Positions 41,313-50,056 of a stretch of 64,000 bases of DNA are shown here, piece by piece. This DNA is from Actinacidiphila acididurans (GTDB lineage: Bacteria; Actinomycetota; Actinomycetes; Streptomycetales; Streptomycetaceae): contig NZ_JADKYB010000003.1 in assembly GCF_016918855.1 (NCBI RefSeq), positions 434,001 through 498,000 on the forward strand. The letters are read 5' to 3'. The notes beneath the pieces are model-generated. The model was not told where the DNA came from. It made no database searches and worked only from the letters and a program-made list of their open reading frames with translations. A program made the translations under genes and the position numbers. The first letter of the stretch is position 1. Every line of letters begins with the position of its first letter.

Positions 41313-42268
41313 GCCTCCCCGTTCTCCGTACCGCGGACGCCTGGTGGCTGCGCACCGCTGAGGGCGCCGTCCGCATCGATACCGACGCGCGGACGACCGC
41401 CGAACTCCTGGCCGATCGCGACGCCGTGACCCGCGCCCGCGACGCCGCCGGCGCGCACTCAGCCACCGAATACGTGCCGCTCTCCGAACTCTCCTTGCTG
41501 TCACCGGTGTCGGCCCCCTGCCGGGTGGTCGCCCAGATGACCAACTTCACCTCGCACGTCACCGACTCCGGCATGGACCCCGCGACGGTTCCGCTCACCT
41601 TCTTCCGGAAGACTTCGGGTTCGATCTGCGGACCCGACGACGAGATCGTGCGGCCCGCCCACGTCACCCTGCTCGACTACGAAGTCGAGATCGGGCTGGT
41701 GCTCGGCCGCGAACTGCGCGTCGGGGACGAGGTCGGCGAGGTGGAGCTGCCCGGACTCGTGGCGGGACTCGTGATCTGCAACGATGTCTCGGCCCGCGAC
41801 ATCCAACTGCCGAAGACCCAGTTCTACGAGGCCAAGTCCTATCCGACCTTCACCCCGGTCGGCCCGGTGCTGCTGCTCCTGGAGGAGTGCGACCTCAAGC
41901 GCTTCGGCGACCTCCGGCTGCGGCTGTGGGTCGACGGCGACATCCGCCAGGACGCCGTTGTGGGAGGCGACATGATCTACGGACCCCTGTCGGCGTTGCG
42001 GGCCCTGAGCCGGTTCCAGCACCTCGACCCGGGTGACCTCGTGCTCACCGGCACGCCGGCCGGCACAGCGCTCAGCGCGCCGCCCAAACCGGTCGAGCTG
42101 ATCGGACATCTGCTCCCGCCCGCCACCAAGTGGCGCCTGTTCTTCCGCAAACAGGCCGTCAACCCGCGCTATCTCCGGGACGGACAGGTGATCGAGGCCT
42201 CGGTCGCCACCGACGACCGCGAACTGGACCTCGGCAGCCAGCACACGAGGGTGCGGTGGGCCCGATGA
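41309..42268 (+). CDS. fumarylacetoacetate hydrolase-family protein
   Basis: 319 residues from ATG 41309 (ATGA overlap with the dioxygenase stop). VVAQMTNFTSHVTDSGMDP, LTFFRKTSGSICGPDDEIV, LDYEVEIGLVLGREL with the metal-binding Glu residues, ICNDVSARDIQ and LVLTGTPAGTAL are the FAH blocks. These enzymes hydrolyse, hydrate, decarboxylate or isomerise ring-opened diketo acids. In this operon it most likely acts on the meta-cleavage product. Cytoplasmic, magnesium or manganese dependent by family. Confidence 0.9.
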   Translation: MSLPVLRTADAWWLRTAEGAVRIDTDARTTAELLADRDAVTRARDAAGAHSATEYVPLSELSLLSPVSAPCRVVAQMTNFTSHVTDSGMDPATVPLTFFRKTSGSICGPDDEIVRPAHVTLLDYEVEIGLVLGRELRVGDEVGEVELPGLVAGLVICNDVSARDIQLPKTQFYEAKSYPTFTPVGPVLLLLEECDLKRFGDLRLRLWVDGDIRQDAVVGGDMIYGPLSALRALSRFQHLDPGDLVLTGTPAGTALSAPPKPVELIGHLLPPATKWRLFFRKQAVNPRYLRDGQVIEASVATDDRELDLGSQHTRVRWAR

Positions 42269-44172
42269 CCGCGACCGCCGACTCCGGCTGGCCGGCCTAC
42301 TCCGGTCCCGGCGACCTGGCCGCCATCGAGGCCGTGCCCTTGTCCGACCGCCGACTGCCGGACACGACGTACGACCTGCTGGTCCGGGCAGCCACGACCT
42401 GGCCCGAGCGGCGCGCCCTGCGGGTGCTGCCGGACGCCGAACGCTGGGAGGACCCGGCCGATGCCGGCTTCGCCGAGTTGCTCGCCGACGTCCACCGGGT
42501 CGCGAACGTACTGCGGGCGTACGGCGTCGGGCGCGGTGACGCCGTGACGGTGCTGAGCCCCAACTGCGCCGACCTGGTGCCGGTCGTGCTCGGCGCCCAA
42601 CTGGCCGGCGTGGTGGCCCCCGTCAACCCCGCGCTCACCGTCGACCACGTCCAGGACCTCCTGACCCGGTCCGGCTCCCGGGTGGCCGTCGTCGCCGGTC
42701 CCGAGCTGGACCGGAAGGCGTGGGAGACCGGGCTGGAACTTGCGCGGCGCGGTGTGCTCCGCGTTCTCCTGGTCGTGCGTCCCACCGCCGCCATCGGCGC
42801 GGGGCCCGCGCTGCCGGCCGGGTCCGCCGCGATGCGTACCGACCGGGTCCGCTACCTGCGGGAGGCGATGGCCGACGTGCCGGCCGACCGCTTCGAGGGA
42901 ACCGCGCCGACCGCCGACGACATCGCCTCGCTGTTCCCCACCGGAGGCACCATGGGAACCCCGAAGCTCGCGGCCCACCTGCACAGCAACGAGGTCACCG
43001 ACGCCTGGATGATCGCGGCCGACGAGGAACTGGACGAGGACGCGGCGGTGTTCGCGGGACTCCCGCTCTTCCACGTCAACGCGCTCGTCGTCACGTTGCT
43101 CGCCCCGATGTTCCGCGGGCGGACCGTGGTGTGGGCGGGCCCCCGCGGCTATCGCGAACCGGCCCTCTACGCACACTTCTGGCAGATCGTCGAGCACTAC
43201 GGGCTGTGCGCCATGAGCGCGGTTCCCACCGTCTACGCGGTCCTCGCGGCATGCCCGGTCGATGCCGACATCAGCACGCTGCGCTTCGCCATGGTCGGCG
43301 CGTCGCCGCTGCCTGCCGCCGTCCGCGAGGCGTTCGAGACGCACACCGGGGTGCCCCTGGTCGAGGGGTACGGCCTCACCGAGGCCACCTGCGCGAGTGC
43401 GCGCGGCTTCGCGCGGCACCCGCGGGCCGGCGCCGTCGGCCGGCGGCTGCCGTACCAGCGGATCAAGGTGGTGCGGATCGAGGAGGACGGCAGCCGGACC
43501 GACCTGCCGCCCGGCCGGGTCGGCAACGTCGTGATCGCCGGCCCCACCGTCTTCCCCGGCTACGTGACCGGTCGCGACGCCGGCGGCTTCGTCCTCGACC
43601 CGATGGGCAGGCTGGTCGACGGATGGCTGGACACCGGCGACCTCGGCCGTCTCGACCCGGACGGTTTCCTGCACCTGACGGGCCGGGCGAAGGACCTCAT
43701 CATCCGCGGTGGCCACAACATCGACCCGCAGGTGATCGAGGACGCCCTGCTCAGCCACCCCGAGGTCACCGCCGTCGGCGCGGTCGGGCGGCCCGACGAA
43801 CACGCCGGCGAGGTGCCCGTGGCGTTCGTGACGCTCGCCCCGGGCGCGACGGCCGGCACGGAGGAGCTCACCCGGTGGGCCGCCGACCATGTCACCGAGG
43901 CCGCCGCCGTACCCAAGCAGGTCACCGTTCTGCAGGCGCTTCCCGTCACCGATGTGGGCAAGCCGTACAAGCTCGAACTGCGCCGGCTCGCCGCACTCGC
44001 CCGGTTCACCGCCGAACTGCGTGACGTGCCCGGTGTCCGGGCCGTCGACGCGGAGATCGTCGACGGCGCGGTCCTCACCAGCGTGACCGTCGACGGCGCG
44101 CAGGCCGAGGCGAAGGCCGGCGAAGTGCTGGCCCGTTTCGCCGTCGCCTACCGGATACAGGTCGCGCGGTGA
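42265..44172 (+). CDS. AMP-dependent acyl-CoA synthetase
   Basis: 635 residues from ATG 42265 (ATGA overlap). LFPTGGTMGTPKLAAH is the P-loop region (a Gly/Met-rich variant of TSGTTGxPK), YGLTEATCASARG the adenine/acyl block, WLDTGDLGRLDPDGFLHLTGRAKDLIIRGG the hinge and ANL core motif, and the catalytic Lys is in VGKPYKLELRR. Length and an 85-residue tail beyond the C-terminal subdomain fit a group usually listed as acyl-CoA synthetase. Activates the aromatic acid or an aliphatic product as CoA thioester. Third-base GC and spacing match the rest of the operon. Confidence 0.9.
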   Translation: MTATADSGWPAYSGPGDLAAIEAVPLSDRRLPDTTYDLLVRAATTWPERRALRVLPDAERWEDPADAGFAELLADVHRVANVLRAYGVGRGDAVTVLSPNCADLVPVVLGAQLAGVVAPVNPALTVDHVQDLLTRSGSRVAVVAGPELDRKAWETGLELARRGVLRVLLVVRPTAAIGAGPALPAGSAAMRTDRVRYLREAMADVPADRFEGTAPTADDIASLFPTGGTMGTPKLAAHLHSNEVTDAWMIAADEELDEDAAVFAGLPLFHVNALVVTLLAPMFRGRTVVWAGPRGYREPALYAHFWQIVEHYGLCAMSAVPTVYAVLAACPVDADISTLRFAMVGASPLPAAVREAFETHTGVPLVEGYGLTEATCASARGFARHPRAGAVGRRLPYQRIKVVRIEEDGSRTDLPPGRVGNVVIAGPTVFPGYVTGRDAGGFVLDPMGRLVDGWLDTGDLGRLDPDGFLHLTGRAKDLIIRGGHNIDPQVIEDALLSHPEVTAVGAVGRPDEHAGEVPVAFVTLAPGATAGTEELTRWAADHVTEAAAVPKQVTVLQALPVTDVGKPYKLELRRLAALARFTAELRDVPGVRAVDAEIVDGAVLTSVTVDGAQAEAKAGEVLARFAVAYRIQVAR

Positions 44173-45707
44173 GCGCCGCCGATACGCCTGGGGCGCCTGC
44201 CGCCCTGCTCCCGGTCGTCGTTGTCGGTGCCGGCCCCACCGGCGTGACCGTCGCCACCCTCCTGGCCGACCACGGGGTACCGGTCCTCGTCCTCGACCGC
44301 TGGGCGGACGTCTTCCCGCGCCCCAGGGCCGTGCATCTCGACGACGAGGTCTACCGCATCCTCGACATGCTGGGCGTGGCCCACGAGTTCGCCGCGATCT
44401 CGCGCCCGGCGCGCGGCCTTCGCCTGCTCGACCGGGACCACAGGGTGCTGATGGAGTTCGACCGCAGCGGGAATTCGCCCGACAACGGTCACCCGCGCGC
44501 CAATATGTTCGACCAGCCGGACCTGGAGCGGCTGCTGCGCGCCAACGCCGCCCGCAGGGAGCGTGTGACCTTCCGCGGCGACGTCGACGTGAACTCCCTG
44601 ACCGACCACGGGACTCACCTCGACGTCCGGGGCGTGGACCGCGGGACCGGCGCGGAGCTGGTCTGGCGGGCGGCGTACGTCCTCGGGTGCGACGGCGCCA
44701 ACAGTACGGTCCGTACGTCGATCGGCAGCGCCTACCAGGACCTGGGCTTCGAGCAGCGCTGGCTCGTCGTGGACGTTGAGACGAAGACCGAACTCCGGTT
44801 GTGGGAAGGCGTCCACCAGGTGTGCGGTGCGGAGCGCGCCGCGACGTACATGCGGGTCGGCGACACACGCCACCGCTGGGAGTTCCAGCTCCTCGACCAC
44901 GAGCAGCCCGGCGACTTCGGTACGGTCGGCGATCTCGCCCCGCTGCTGCGTCCCTGGATCGCGTCGATCCCGCAGGACGAACTGCGTCTGCTGCGAGTCG
45001 CCGACTACACCTTCCGCGCGGCGATCGCCGACCGGTGGCGCCGGGGACACGTCTTCCTGCTGGGGGACGCCGCTCACCTGACCCCGCCGTTCGTGGGCCA
45101 GGGCATGGGAGCGGGCCTGCGCGACGCCGCCAACCTGGGGTGGAAGCTGGCCGGGGTCATCGGCGGATCGCTGCCCGAGTCGGTGCTCGACACCTACGAG
45201 GCCGAGCGCGAGCCGCACGCGCGCGCGATGATCCAGCTCGCCCGTGCCACCGGGATCGTCATGACCGCGGGAGGCCGGCCCGGTGACCTGATACGCCGGC
45301 TCGCCGCCCCGCTGCTCGCCCGCATCCCGCGGTTGCCGTCCAGGCTCGTGGACGGTGCCACTCCACCACTGCGCCGTCCCGACGACGGAGGGCCGCCCCG
45401 CCGTGACCGCCTCGCCGGCCGACTGGTGCCCAATGCCGTCATCGACGGCGTAGCACTCGATTCGGCCGCCCGGCGCTCCTGGCTGCTCGTCTCCCGCGAC
45501 CCCGTCGCTCCCCGCGAGCGGCAGCTCCTGGAGAACCACGGATGTCTCGTCGTCCACGCCCGCGAGGGCCGGCTGGCGGACTGGCTGCACTCCGGGCGCA
45601 GCCGGGCCGCACTCGTCCGGCCCGACCGGACGGTGCACCTCGCCCACCCGCGGACCTCCGTGGTCACCGCCGCCGGGCTCGGCGTTGTGGTGCACGGCAT
45701 GCTGTGA
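44169..45707 (+). CDS. FAD-dependent aromatic hydroxylase, MhpA-like
   Basis: 512 residues from GTG 44169 (GTGA overlap). VVVVGAGPTGVTVATLLADHG is the FAD GxGxxG motif, LGCDGANSTVRTSIG the DG motif, and FLLGDAAHLTPPFVGQGMGAGLRDAANLGWKL the GD motif with the substrate loop typical of MhpA (3-(3-hydroxyphenyl)propionate hydroxylase) and related phenol hydroxylases. It would add an ortho hydroxyl to a phenolic acid using NAD(P)H and O2, making the catechol for the dioxygenase. C-terminal thioredoxin-like region present (WLLVSRDPVAPRERQLLENHG). Last gene of the operon. Confidence 0.92.
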   Translation: MSAADTPGAPAALLPVVVVGAGPTGVTVATLLADHGVPVLVLDRWADVFPRPRAVHLDDEVYRILDMLGVAHEFAAISRPARGLRLLDRDHRVLMEFDRSGNSPDNGHPRANMFDQPDLERLLRANAARRERVTFRGDVDVNSLTDHGTHLDVRGVDRGTGAELVWRAAYVLGCDGANSTVRTSIGSAYQDLGFEQRWLVVDVETKTELRLWEGVHQVCGAERAATYMRVGDTRHRWEFQLLDHEQPGDFGTVGDLAPLLRPWIASIPQDELRLLRVADYTFRAAIADRWRRGHVFLLGDAAHLTPPFVGQGMGAGLRDAANLGWKLAGVIGGSLPESVLDTYEAEREPHARAMIQLARATGIVMTAGGRPGDLIRRLAAPLLARIPRLPSRLVDGATPPLRRPDDGGPPRRDRLAGRLVPNAVIDGVALDSAARRSWLLVSRDPVAPRERQLLENHGCLVVHAREGRLADWLHSGRSRAALVRPDRTVHLAHPRTSVVTAAGLGVVVHGML

Positions 45708-45747
45708 GGGCGGAACTCAGTGATGAGCCGCAGCAGGCGGGTGGACA

Positions 45748-45960
45748 ATGCCTCCCATGACATCGGACACAGCCCGCCCACGATGGTGGATCGCCCTCCG
45801 GAGCTTCCTGGGCTTCTTCGTGGGCGGCGGTCTCGGCTCCTTCGCCTACCAGGTGGTGAGCCATCGCCCGCTCGACGGGATGCCGTGGGGCTGGCTGCTG
45901 TTCGGGTCCATCGTGTGCGGGGCGCTCAGCGCGCTGTTCCCGGGGCGAGGGCGCCGCTGA
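45748..45960 (+). CDS. small two-helix membrane protein
   Basis: 70 residues (ATG 45748, or ATG 45757 giving 67). WWIALRSFLGFFVGGGLGSFAYQVV and WGWLLFGSIVCGALSALF are two membrane helices with a short loop, and the C terminus is basic. A common Streptomyces small membrane protein type without known function. It lies 40 bases after the operon, possibly by read-through, but has no enzymatic link. Confidence 0.65.
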   Translation: MPPMTSDTARPRWWIALRSFLGFFVGGGLGSFAYQVVSHRPLDGMPWGWLLFGSIVCGALSALFPGRGRR

Positions 45961-46060
45961 CTTGCCCTCGTGCGAGCGGATGCGTCAGGCCGTGACGTGA
46001 GGTGGGCGCACGCATCCGAAGGGGCGCCTCTGCACGCCGGCGCCGCATCAGGCAACGTCC

Positions 46061-46165
46061 GCCTTGCGCGACAGCTACTCCCCGCACTTGACCCCCAAGC
46101 GCTGCCACCAGGTCGCGGACTGGGCCGAGGCCAACACTGTCGAGATCGCCTACGCCACCTTGCGG
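46061..46165 (+). mobile_element. IS630-type transposase fragment
   Basis: The plus-strand reading RDSYSPHLTPKRCHQVADWAEANTVEIAYAT resembles the IS630-family segment usually reading NLSPHLSTKxDxRVGDWAAANNVEFAY, just before the final DDE Glu. About 35 codons survive, with no ends. It lies between the small membrane protein and an MFS gene and the flanks appear scrambled. Confidence 0.6.
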
Positions 46166-46192
46166 CCAAGGCGCATGCGGCCCGAAACGTCG

Positions 46193-47458
46193 TCAGGCCA
46201 CGGCATCTGCCGGAAGCGTACCGTTCGTCGTGGCGACACGTGCGGAGCGAAGCGGAGACAACGCGGCCACCGACGCGGACGCGGCCATCCCGCCGATCGC
46301 GATCCACAGCGCCGTCCGGAATCCGATTCCCGCTGCGAGAATGCCGCCGATCGGCCCGCCGATGGTGAACATGCCCCAGTTCAGCGATCGGATCGTCGCA
46401 TTCATCCGCCCCTGCAACCGGTCCGGAGTCACCGACTGCCGGTAGGCCATCTCGTGCGGCCCGCTCGCCCCCAGCCCCACCCACACGAAGAACTGCGCGG
46501 CGGCCACCATCGCCCATCCGGTGACCCCACCGGTGGCGAGCGCGGCCAGCGTCCACGCGACGGGCTCCGCGAGCCGCTCACCGACGATGACCCGGCCCGC
46601 GCCCCAACGGCCCACGACCGCGGACAGCGCGTTGCCGACCGTCGCCCCGACGCCCCCGCAGGCCAGGACCAGGCCGAGTCCGAGCGCCGCTCGCGGCGAC
46701 GACGCGCCCAGGCCGGGGCTGCGCAGGACGAGCAGCGTGAAGACGGTGGAGATGATGCTCGCGAACAGGAAACGCGCGTGGAGCGTCAATGAGGAACTGC
46801 GCAGGATCGGGTGCTGATAGACGAAGACGAGCCCCTCCTTGAGTTCCGCGCGCACGTTGCGCGCCTGGATCTCCAATTTGGGCTCGGGGCGTCGGATCAG
46901 CGCCAGCAGTATGCCGGACATCAGGTAGGAGACAGCATCGACGATCATCGACAGTGGCGCGCCGATCGCCGCCACGAGCGATCCGCCGATGAACGGCCCC
47001 GTCGTCTGGGCCAGCGCCGTCGTCTGCTCCAAGCGCGCATTGGCCCGCATCAACGAGACCGGCGGAACCAGGCGCGGAAGGTAGGACTGGTGGGCGGCGT
47101 CGTACAGCAGCGACAAGGCGCCGAAGACCACGACGAATGCCATCAGCCCGTAGACGCTCATCATGTGCGCGGCCGCCAGAGCGGCGACCAGGGCCAGCAG
47201 GCCACCGCGCATCAGGTCGGTAGCCACAAGGATCGGCCGGCGCCTGTACCGGTCGGCAGCGACACCGGCCAGCAACCCGAACAGCAGGTACGGCATCCAG
47301 CGGGCCCCATTGAGCAGACCCACCTGCACGTCGCTCGCCTTCAGCGTCACCACGGCGAGCGTCGGAAGCGCCACGGTGGTGACGTAGGTGCCGAACGTGG
47401 AGACCGCGTCCGCTGCCCAGAATCGTGCGTACCCCGGATGAACGAACAACCCCGCCAT
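46193..47458 (-). CDS. MFS transporter, EntS-like
   Basis: 421 residues from ATG 47458. FVHPGYARFWAADAVSTFGTYVTTVALPTLAV, DAAHQSYLPRLVPPVSLMRANA and YRQSVTPDRLQGRMNATIRSLNWGM are the MFS_3-type exporter blocks, with 12 membrane segments. Likely an efflux pump; the gene is transcribed in the same direction as the SDR at 47557, 98 bases downstream of it, and could be part of that TetR-controlled unit. Confidence 0.88.
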   Translation of the reverse strand: MAGLFVHPGYARFWAADAVSTFGTYVTTVALPTLAVVTLKASDVQVGLLNGARWMPYLLFGLLAGVAADRYRRRPILVATDLMRGGLLALVAALAAAHMMSVYGLMAFVVVFGALSLLYDAAHQSYLPRLVPPVSLMRANARLEQTTALAQTTGPFIGGSLVAAIGAPLSMIVDAVSYLMSGILLALIRRPEPKLEIQARNVRAELKEGLVFVYQHPILRSSSLTLHARFLFASIISTVFTLLVLRSPGLGASSPRAALGLGLVLACGGVGATVGNALSAVVGRWGAGRVIVGERLAEPVAWTLAALATGGVTGWAMVAAAQFFVWVGLGASGPHEMAYRQSVTPDRLQGRMNATIRSLNWGMFTIGGPIGGILAAGIGFRTALWIAIGGMAASASVAALSPLRSARVATTNGTLPADAVA

Positions 47459-47556
47459 GGCTGCAGAACCTACCGAAGCGCCCACGTCCCCGGGAACATC
47501 GCCCAGCCGCTGCCTGGACCGGGCAGCAGGGCGAACGCTGCCTGATGCGGCCCTGG

Positions 47557-48294
47557 TCAGGCCTGCACGGTGGGCCGGACGACGATCTCGCTGATGTCGA
47601 TGCCGTCGGGCTGCTCGATCGCGTAACCGATCGCGGACGCGATGGCGGACGGCGGGATGGCGATCTCGTCGCGCAGTCGGGTGGCCGCCGCCGCTGCCTC
47701 GGGACTCGCGCCCTTGCCCACGCCCTCGGTATGGGTGAACCCCGGCGAGACCAGGGTGACCCGCAGGTGCGGTCCCGACTCCTGCCGCAGGCCCTCGGTC
47801 AGCACCTTCACCGCGGTTTTGGTGGCCGCGTAGACGCCCTGGGGGGATTTCACGACGTAGGCCGCGGTGGAGGCGACGTTGACGAACTGGCCGGAGCGCT
47901 GCCGCCGGAAGACGGGAAGTGCCGCCCCGATACCGTTCAGCAGGCCGGTGACATGTGTGGCGACCATGGCGTCCCAGTCGTCCTGGCGCAGATCGTCGAA
48001 CGGTGACACCGCCATCGTCCCGGCGTTGGAGACCAGGACATCGAGCCGGCCGAACCGGTCGACCGCCGTGTCCGTCAGGCGCTTGAGGTCCTCGCGGCGC
48101 GTCACGTCGATGACCGCTCCGACGGCCGAGCCGCCCTGCGCGGTGATCCGGTCGACCACCGCCTTCAGCCGGTCCTCCCGTCGGGCCCCGAGCACGAGCC
48201 GGGCTCCTTTCCCGGCGAGGTAGGTCGCCGTCGCCTCTCCGATGCCGCTGCTGGCACCTGTGATCGCCACGACCTTGCCTTCGACACCTGACAT
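47557..48294 (-). CDS. short-chain dehydrogenase/reductase
   Basis: 245 residues from ATG 48294 (AAGGA nine bases upstream). VVAITGASSGIGEATATYLAGKG is the cofactor loop, LVSNAGTMAVSPFDDL the NNAG-equivalent with Ser, and VASTAAYVVKSPQGVYAATKTAVKVLTEGL the active site with Ser, Tyr and Lys. A classical NADP-type SDR of 240-250 residues. Divergent from a TetR gene with a perfect inverted repeat between them, so its expression is likely derepressed by a ligand. Confidence 0.92.
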   Translation of the reverse strand: MSGVEGKVVAITGASSGIGEATATYLAGKGARLVLGARREDRLKAVVDRITAQGGSAVGAVIDVTRREDLKRLTDTAVDRFGRLDVLVSNAGTMAVSPFDDLRQDDWDAMVATHVTGLLNGIGAALPVFRRQRSGQFVNVASTAAYVVKSPQGVYAATKTAVKVLTEGLRQESGPHLRVTLVSPGFTHTEGVGKGASPEAAAAATRLRDEIAIPPSAIASAIGYAIEQPDGIDISEIVVRPTVQA

Positions 48295-48361
48295 GATCAA
48301 CGTCCTTCTCAGGGGGATGTGCGCAGGTCACCCCGTGACCTACAGTGGAACCGGGGGTGCC

Positions 48362-48385
48362 CCCACTTATGTCAGGCTAAGTGGG
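48362..48385. promoter_or_regulatory. TetR operator between SDR and TetR genes
   Basis: CCCACTTA-TGTCAGGC-TAAGTGGG: perfect 8-base arms with an 8-base spacer, 52 bases before the TetR ATG and 68 bases before the SDR start. Extended similarity (GTGCCC[CC]ACTTA) on both sides. Confidence 0.75.
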
Positions 48386-48436
48386 CACGCCTCCGTTTAG
48401 CAAGCAGGGCACCGAAGAGGGGGATGGTGACCGCTG

Positions 48437-49009
48437 ATGGCCGACAGCGCACAACGCCCGTTGCGAGCCGACGCGCGGCGCAACCGGGACAAGGTCCTCG
48501 CGGCCGCGGTGCGCGTGTTCGCCGAGGACGGGCTGGACGCGCACCTGGAGCGCATCGCCAAAGAGGCGGGCGTGGGCAGCGCGACCCTCTACCGCAACTT
48601 CCCCACCCGGGAGGCCCTGATCGAGGCGGTCCACCGCAACGAGGTGGCCCAGTTGTGCGACGCCGTCCCCGGCCTGCTCGCGACGCAGCCGCCCTACGAA
48701 GCCCTGCGCGCCTGGACACGCCTCTTCCTGGACTACGTCACCGCCAAATTCGGCATGGCCGAAGCCCTGCGTGCCATCGCCGCGACGGGAAGCAACCCCT
48801 ACGGCCACAGTCGGGACATGATCCAGGCCGCGATCACCACCCTGATGACCGCCTGCGCAGCCGCCGGCACGATCCGCACCGACATCACCCCCACCGACAT
48901 GGGCGCCGCCCTCGAAGGCATCGCCCTCACCTCGGCCAGCCCCGACCAGCGCCACCAAGCCGAACGCCTGCTCGCCCTCACCCTGGACGGCCTGAAGGCC
49001 CCTTCGTGA
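48437..49009 (+). CDS. TetR-family regulator
   Basis: 190 residues. HTH: VLAAAVRVFAEDGLDA, LERIAKEAGVGSATLYRNFPTREALIEAVH, again the SACE_7040-like type. Ligand domain: FLDYVTAKFGMAEALRAIAATG, ITPTDMGAALEGIALTSASPDQRHQAERLLALTLDGL. By position it represses the divergent SDR and possibly the downstream MFS exporter, making an efflux/reduction resistance unit. Convergent with the phosphotransferase gene with 4 bases between stops. Confidence 0.92.
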   Translation: MADSAQRPLRADARRNRDKVLAAAVRVFAEDGLDAHLERIAKEAGVGSATLYRNFPTREALIEAVHRNEVAQLCDAVPGLLATQPPYEALRAWTRLFLDYVTAKFGMAEALRAIAATGSNPYGHSRDMIQAAITTLMTACAAAGTIRTDITPTDMGAALEGIALTSASPDQRHQAERLLALTLDGLKAPS

Positions 49010-49013
49010 GCTG

Positions 49014-49892
49014 CTACTCCAGCACCTCACGGAAGGCGCGCTCGCCGATGCGGTGCATCAGCGGGTTGTCCGCCGAGTGCGTCAGGAAGACGAGGGACAG
49101 GGCAAGCGCCCACCCTCGGGCGCGCTGCCAGGTCGCGTCGTCCGCCCGGCCGTACGCCTGCCGGAAGGCGGCACGGTGGTCCGCTGGGAACAGCGTCCAG
49201 GCCAGGGACAGATCGGTGGCGGGATCGCCGGAGGTCATGTCACCGAAGTCGATCACGGCGCTGATCCGGCCGTGGTCGACCAGGATGTTGGCCGGATGCA
49301 GGTCTCCGTGCAGCCACAGCGGAGGACCGTGCCAGGCGGTCGCGGCGGCAGCCGATTCCCAGACCCGCAGTGCGGCGGCCCGGTCGGCCGGGCCGACGTG
49401 TGCCAGCGCTTTCATGACTCCCTCGGCGCGTCCGGCCAGCGGAATCCCGCGAAACGCGTTGACGGGAGCCTCCGCGGGAGCCGGGACGTGCAGCGCGTCC
49501 AAGAAACCACCGAGTGCGGCCGGGGCGGACCGAAGGTCGCCACGATCCCTCCCTGCCGCGGTCCGCCCCGGAAAGAAGGGCACGACGCTCCAGGACCACG
49601 GGTACTGTGCCGTCGGCTGCCCGACCCGCACCGGCGCGGGCACCGGCAGCGGCAGGCGGCCGGCCAGCTCCGGCAACCACCGCTGCTCATGCGCGACGAG
49701 TTCGGCGGCCACGGCGCGCCGCGGCAACCGGACGAGGAACTCCTCGCCGAGCCGGCACACGAGGTTGTCCCAGCCGTTGGCCAGCACCTCGATCGGCAGG
49801 TCCGCGAGGTCAGGATGCTGCTCGTCGAGCAGACCGCGCACCAACTCGACTGAGACGGGAAACTCCGCGGCGGGCATCCGGTGGACTGTCAC
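49014..49892 (-). CDS. aminoglycoside phosphotransferase-family kinase
   Basis: 292 residues from GTG 49892 (TVHRMPAAEFPVSVELV). Conserved blocks: NGWDNLVCRLGEEFLVRLPRR in the N lobe, the catalytic LWLHGDLHPANILVDHG with the Asp and Asn, and VIDFGDMTSGDPATDLSLAW with the metal Asp. This is the APH/choline kinase fold used for antibiotic or small-molecule phosphorylation. The frame runs open upstream to 50027 but that part is not conserved. Whether it confers resistance is unknown. Confidence 0.88.
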   Translation of the reverse strand: MTVHRMPAAEFPVSVELVRGLLDEQHPDLADLPIEVLANGWDNLVCRLGEEFLVRLPRRAVAAELVAHEQRWLPELAGRLPLPVPAPVRVGQPTAQYPWSWSVVPFFPGRTAAGRDRGDLRSAPAALGGFLDALHVPAPAEAPVNAFRGIPLAGRAEGVMKALAHVGPADRAAALRVWESAAAATAWHGPPLWLHGDLHPANILVDHGRISAVIDFGDMTSGDPATDLSLAWTLFPADHRAAFRQAYGRADDATWQRARGWALALSLVFLTHSADNPLMHRIGERAFREVLE

Positions 49893-50056
49893 AGCGAGCA
49901 GCCTACGGCCGGCCCCGGCGCGCTTGGCGGCCGAAGAGCCGAGTGACCGCACTCGGCCGGGCTGAGCAGCACATCGTGGTTGCTGGTCGCCGCGTTCCGG
50001 GGCGCGCATCCGAAGGCGCATGCACACGCGGTGCGGCCGGTGACAGAATCCGGTGA

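Noticed and set aside
42169..44868. 899-codon open frame on the minus strand
   Set aside because: Antisense to the acyl-CoA synthetase and the start of the FAD hydroxylase; Arg/Gly-rich composition without motifs.
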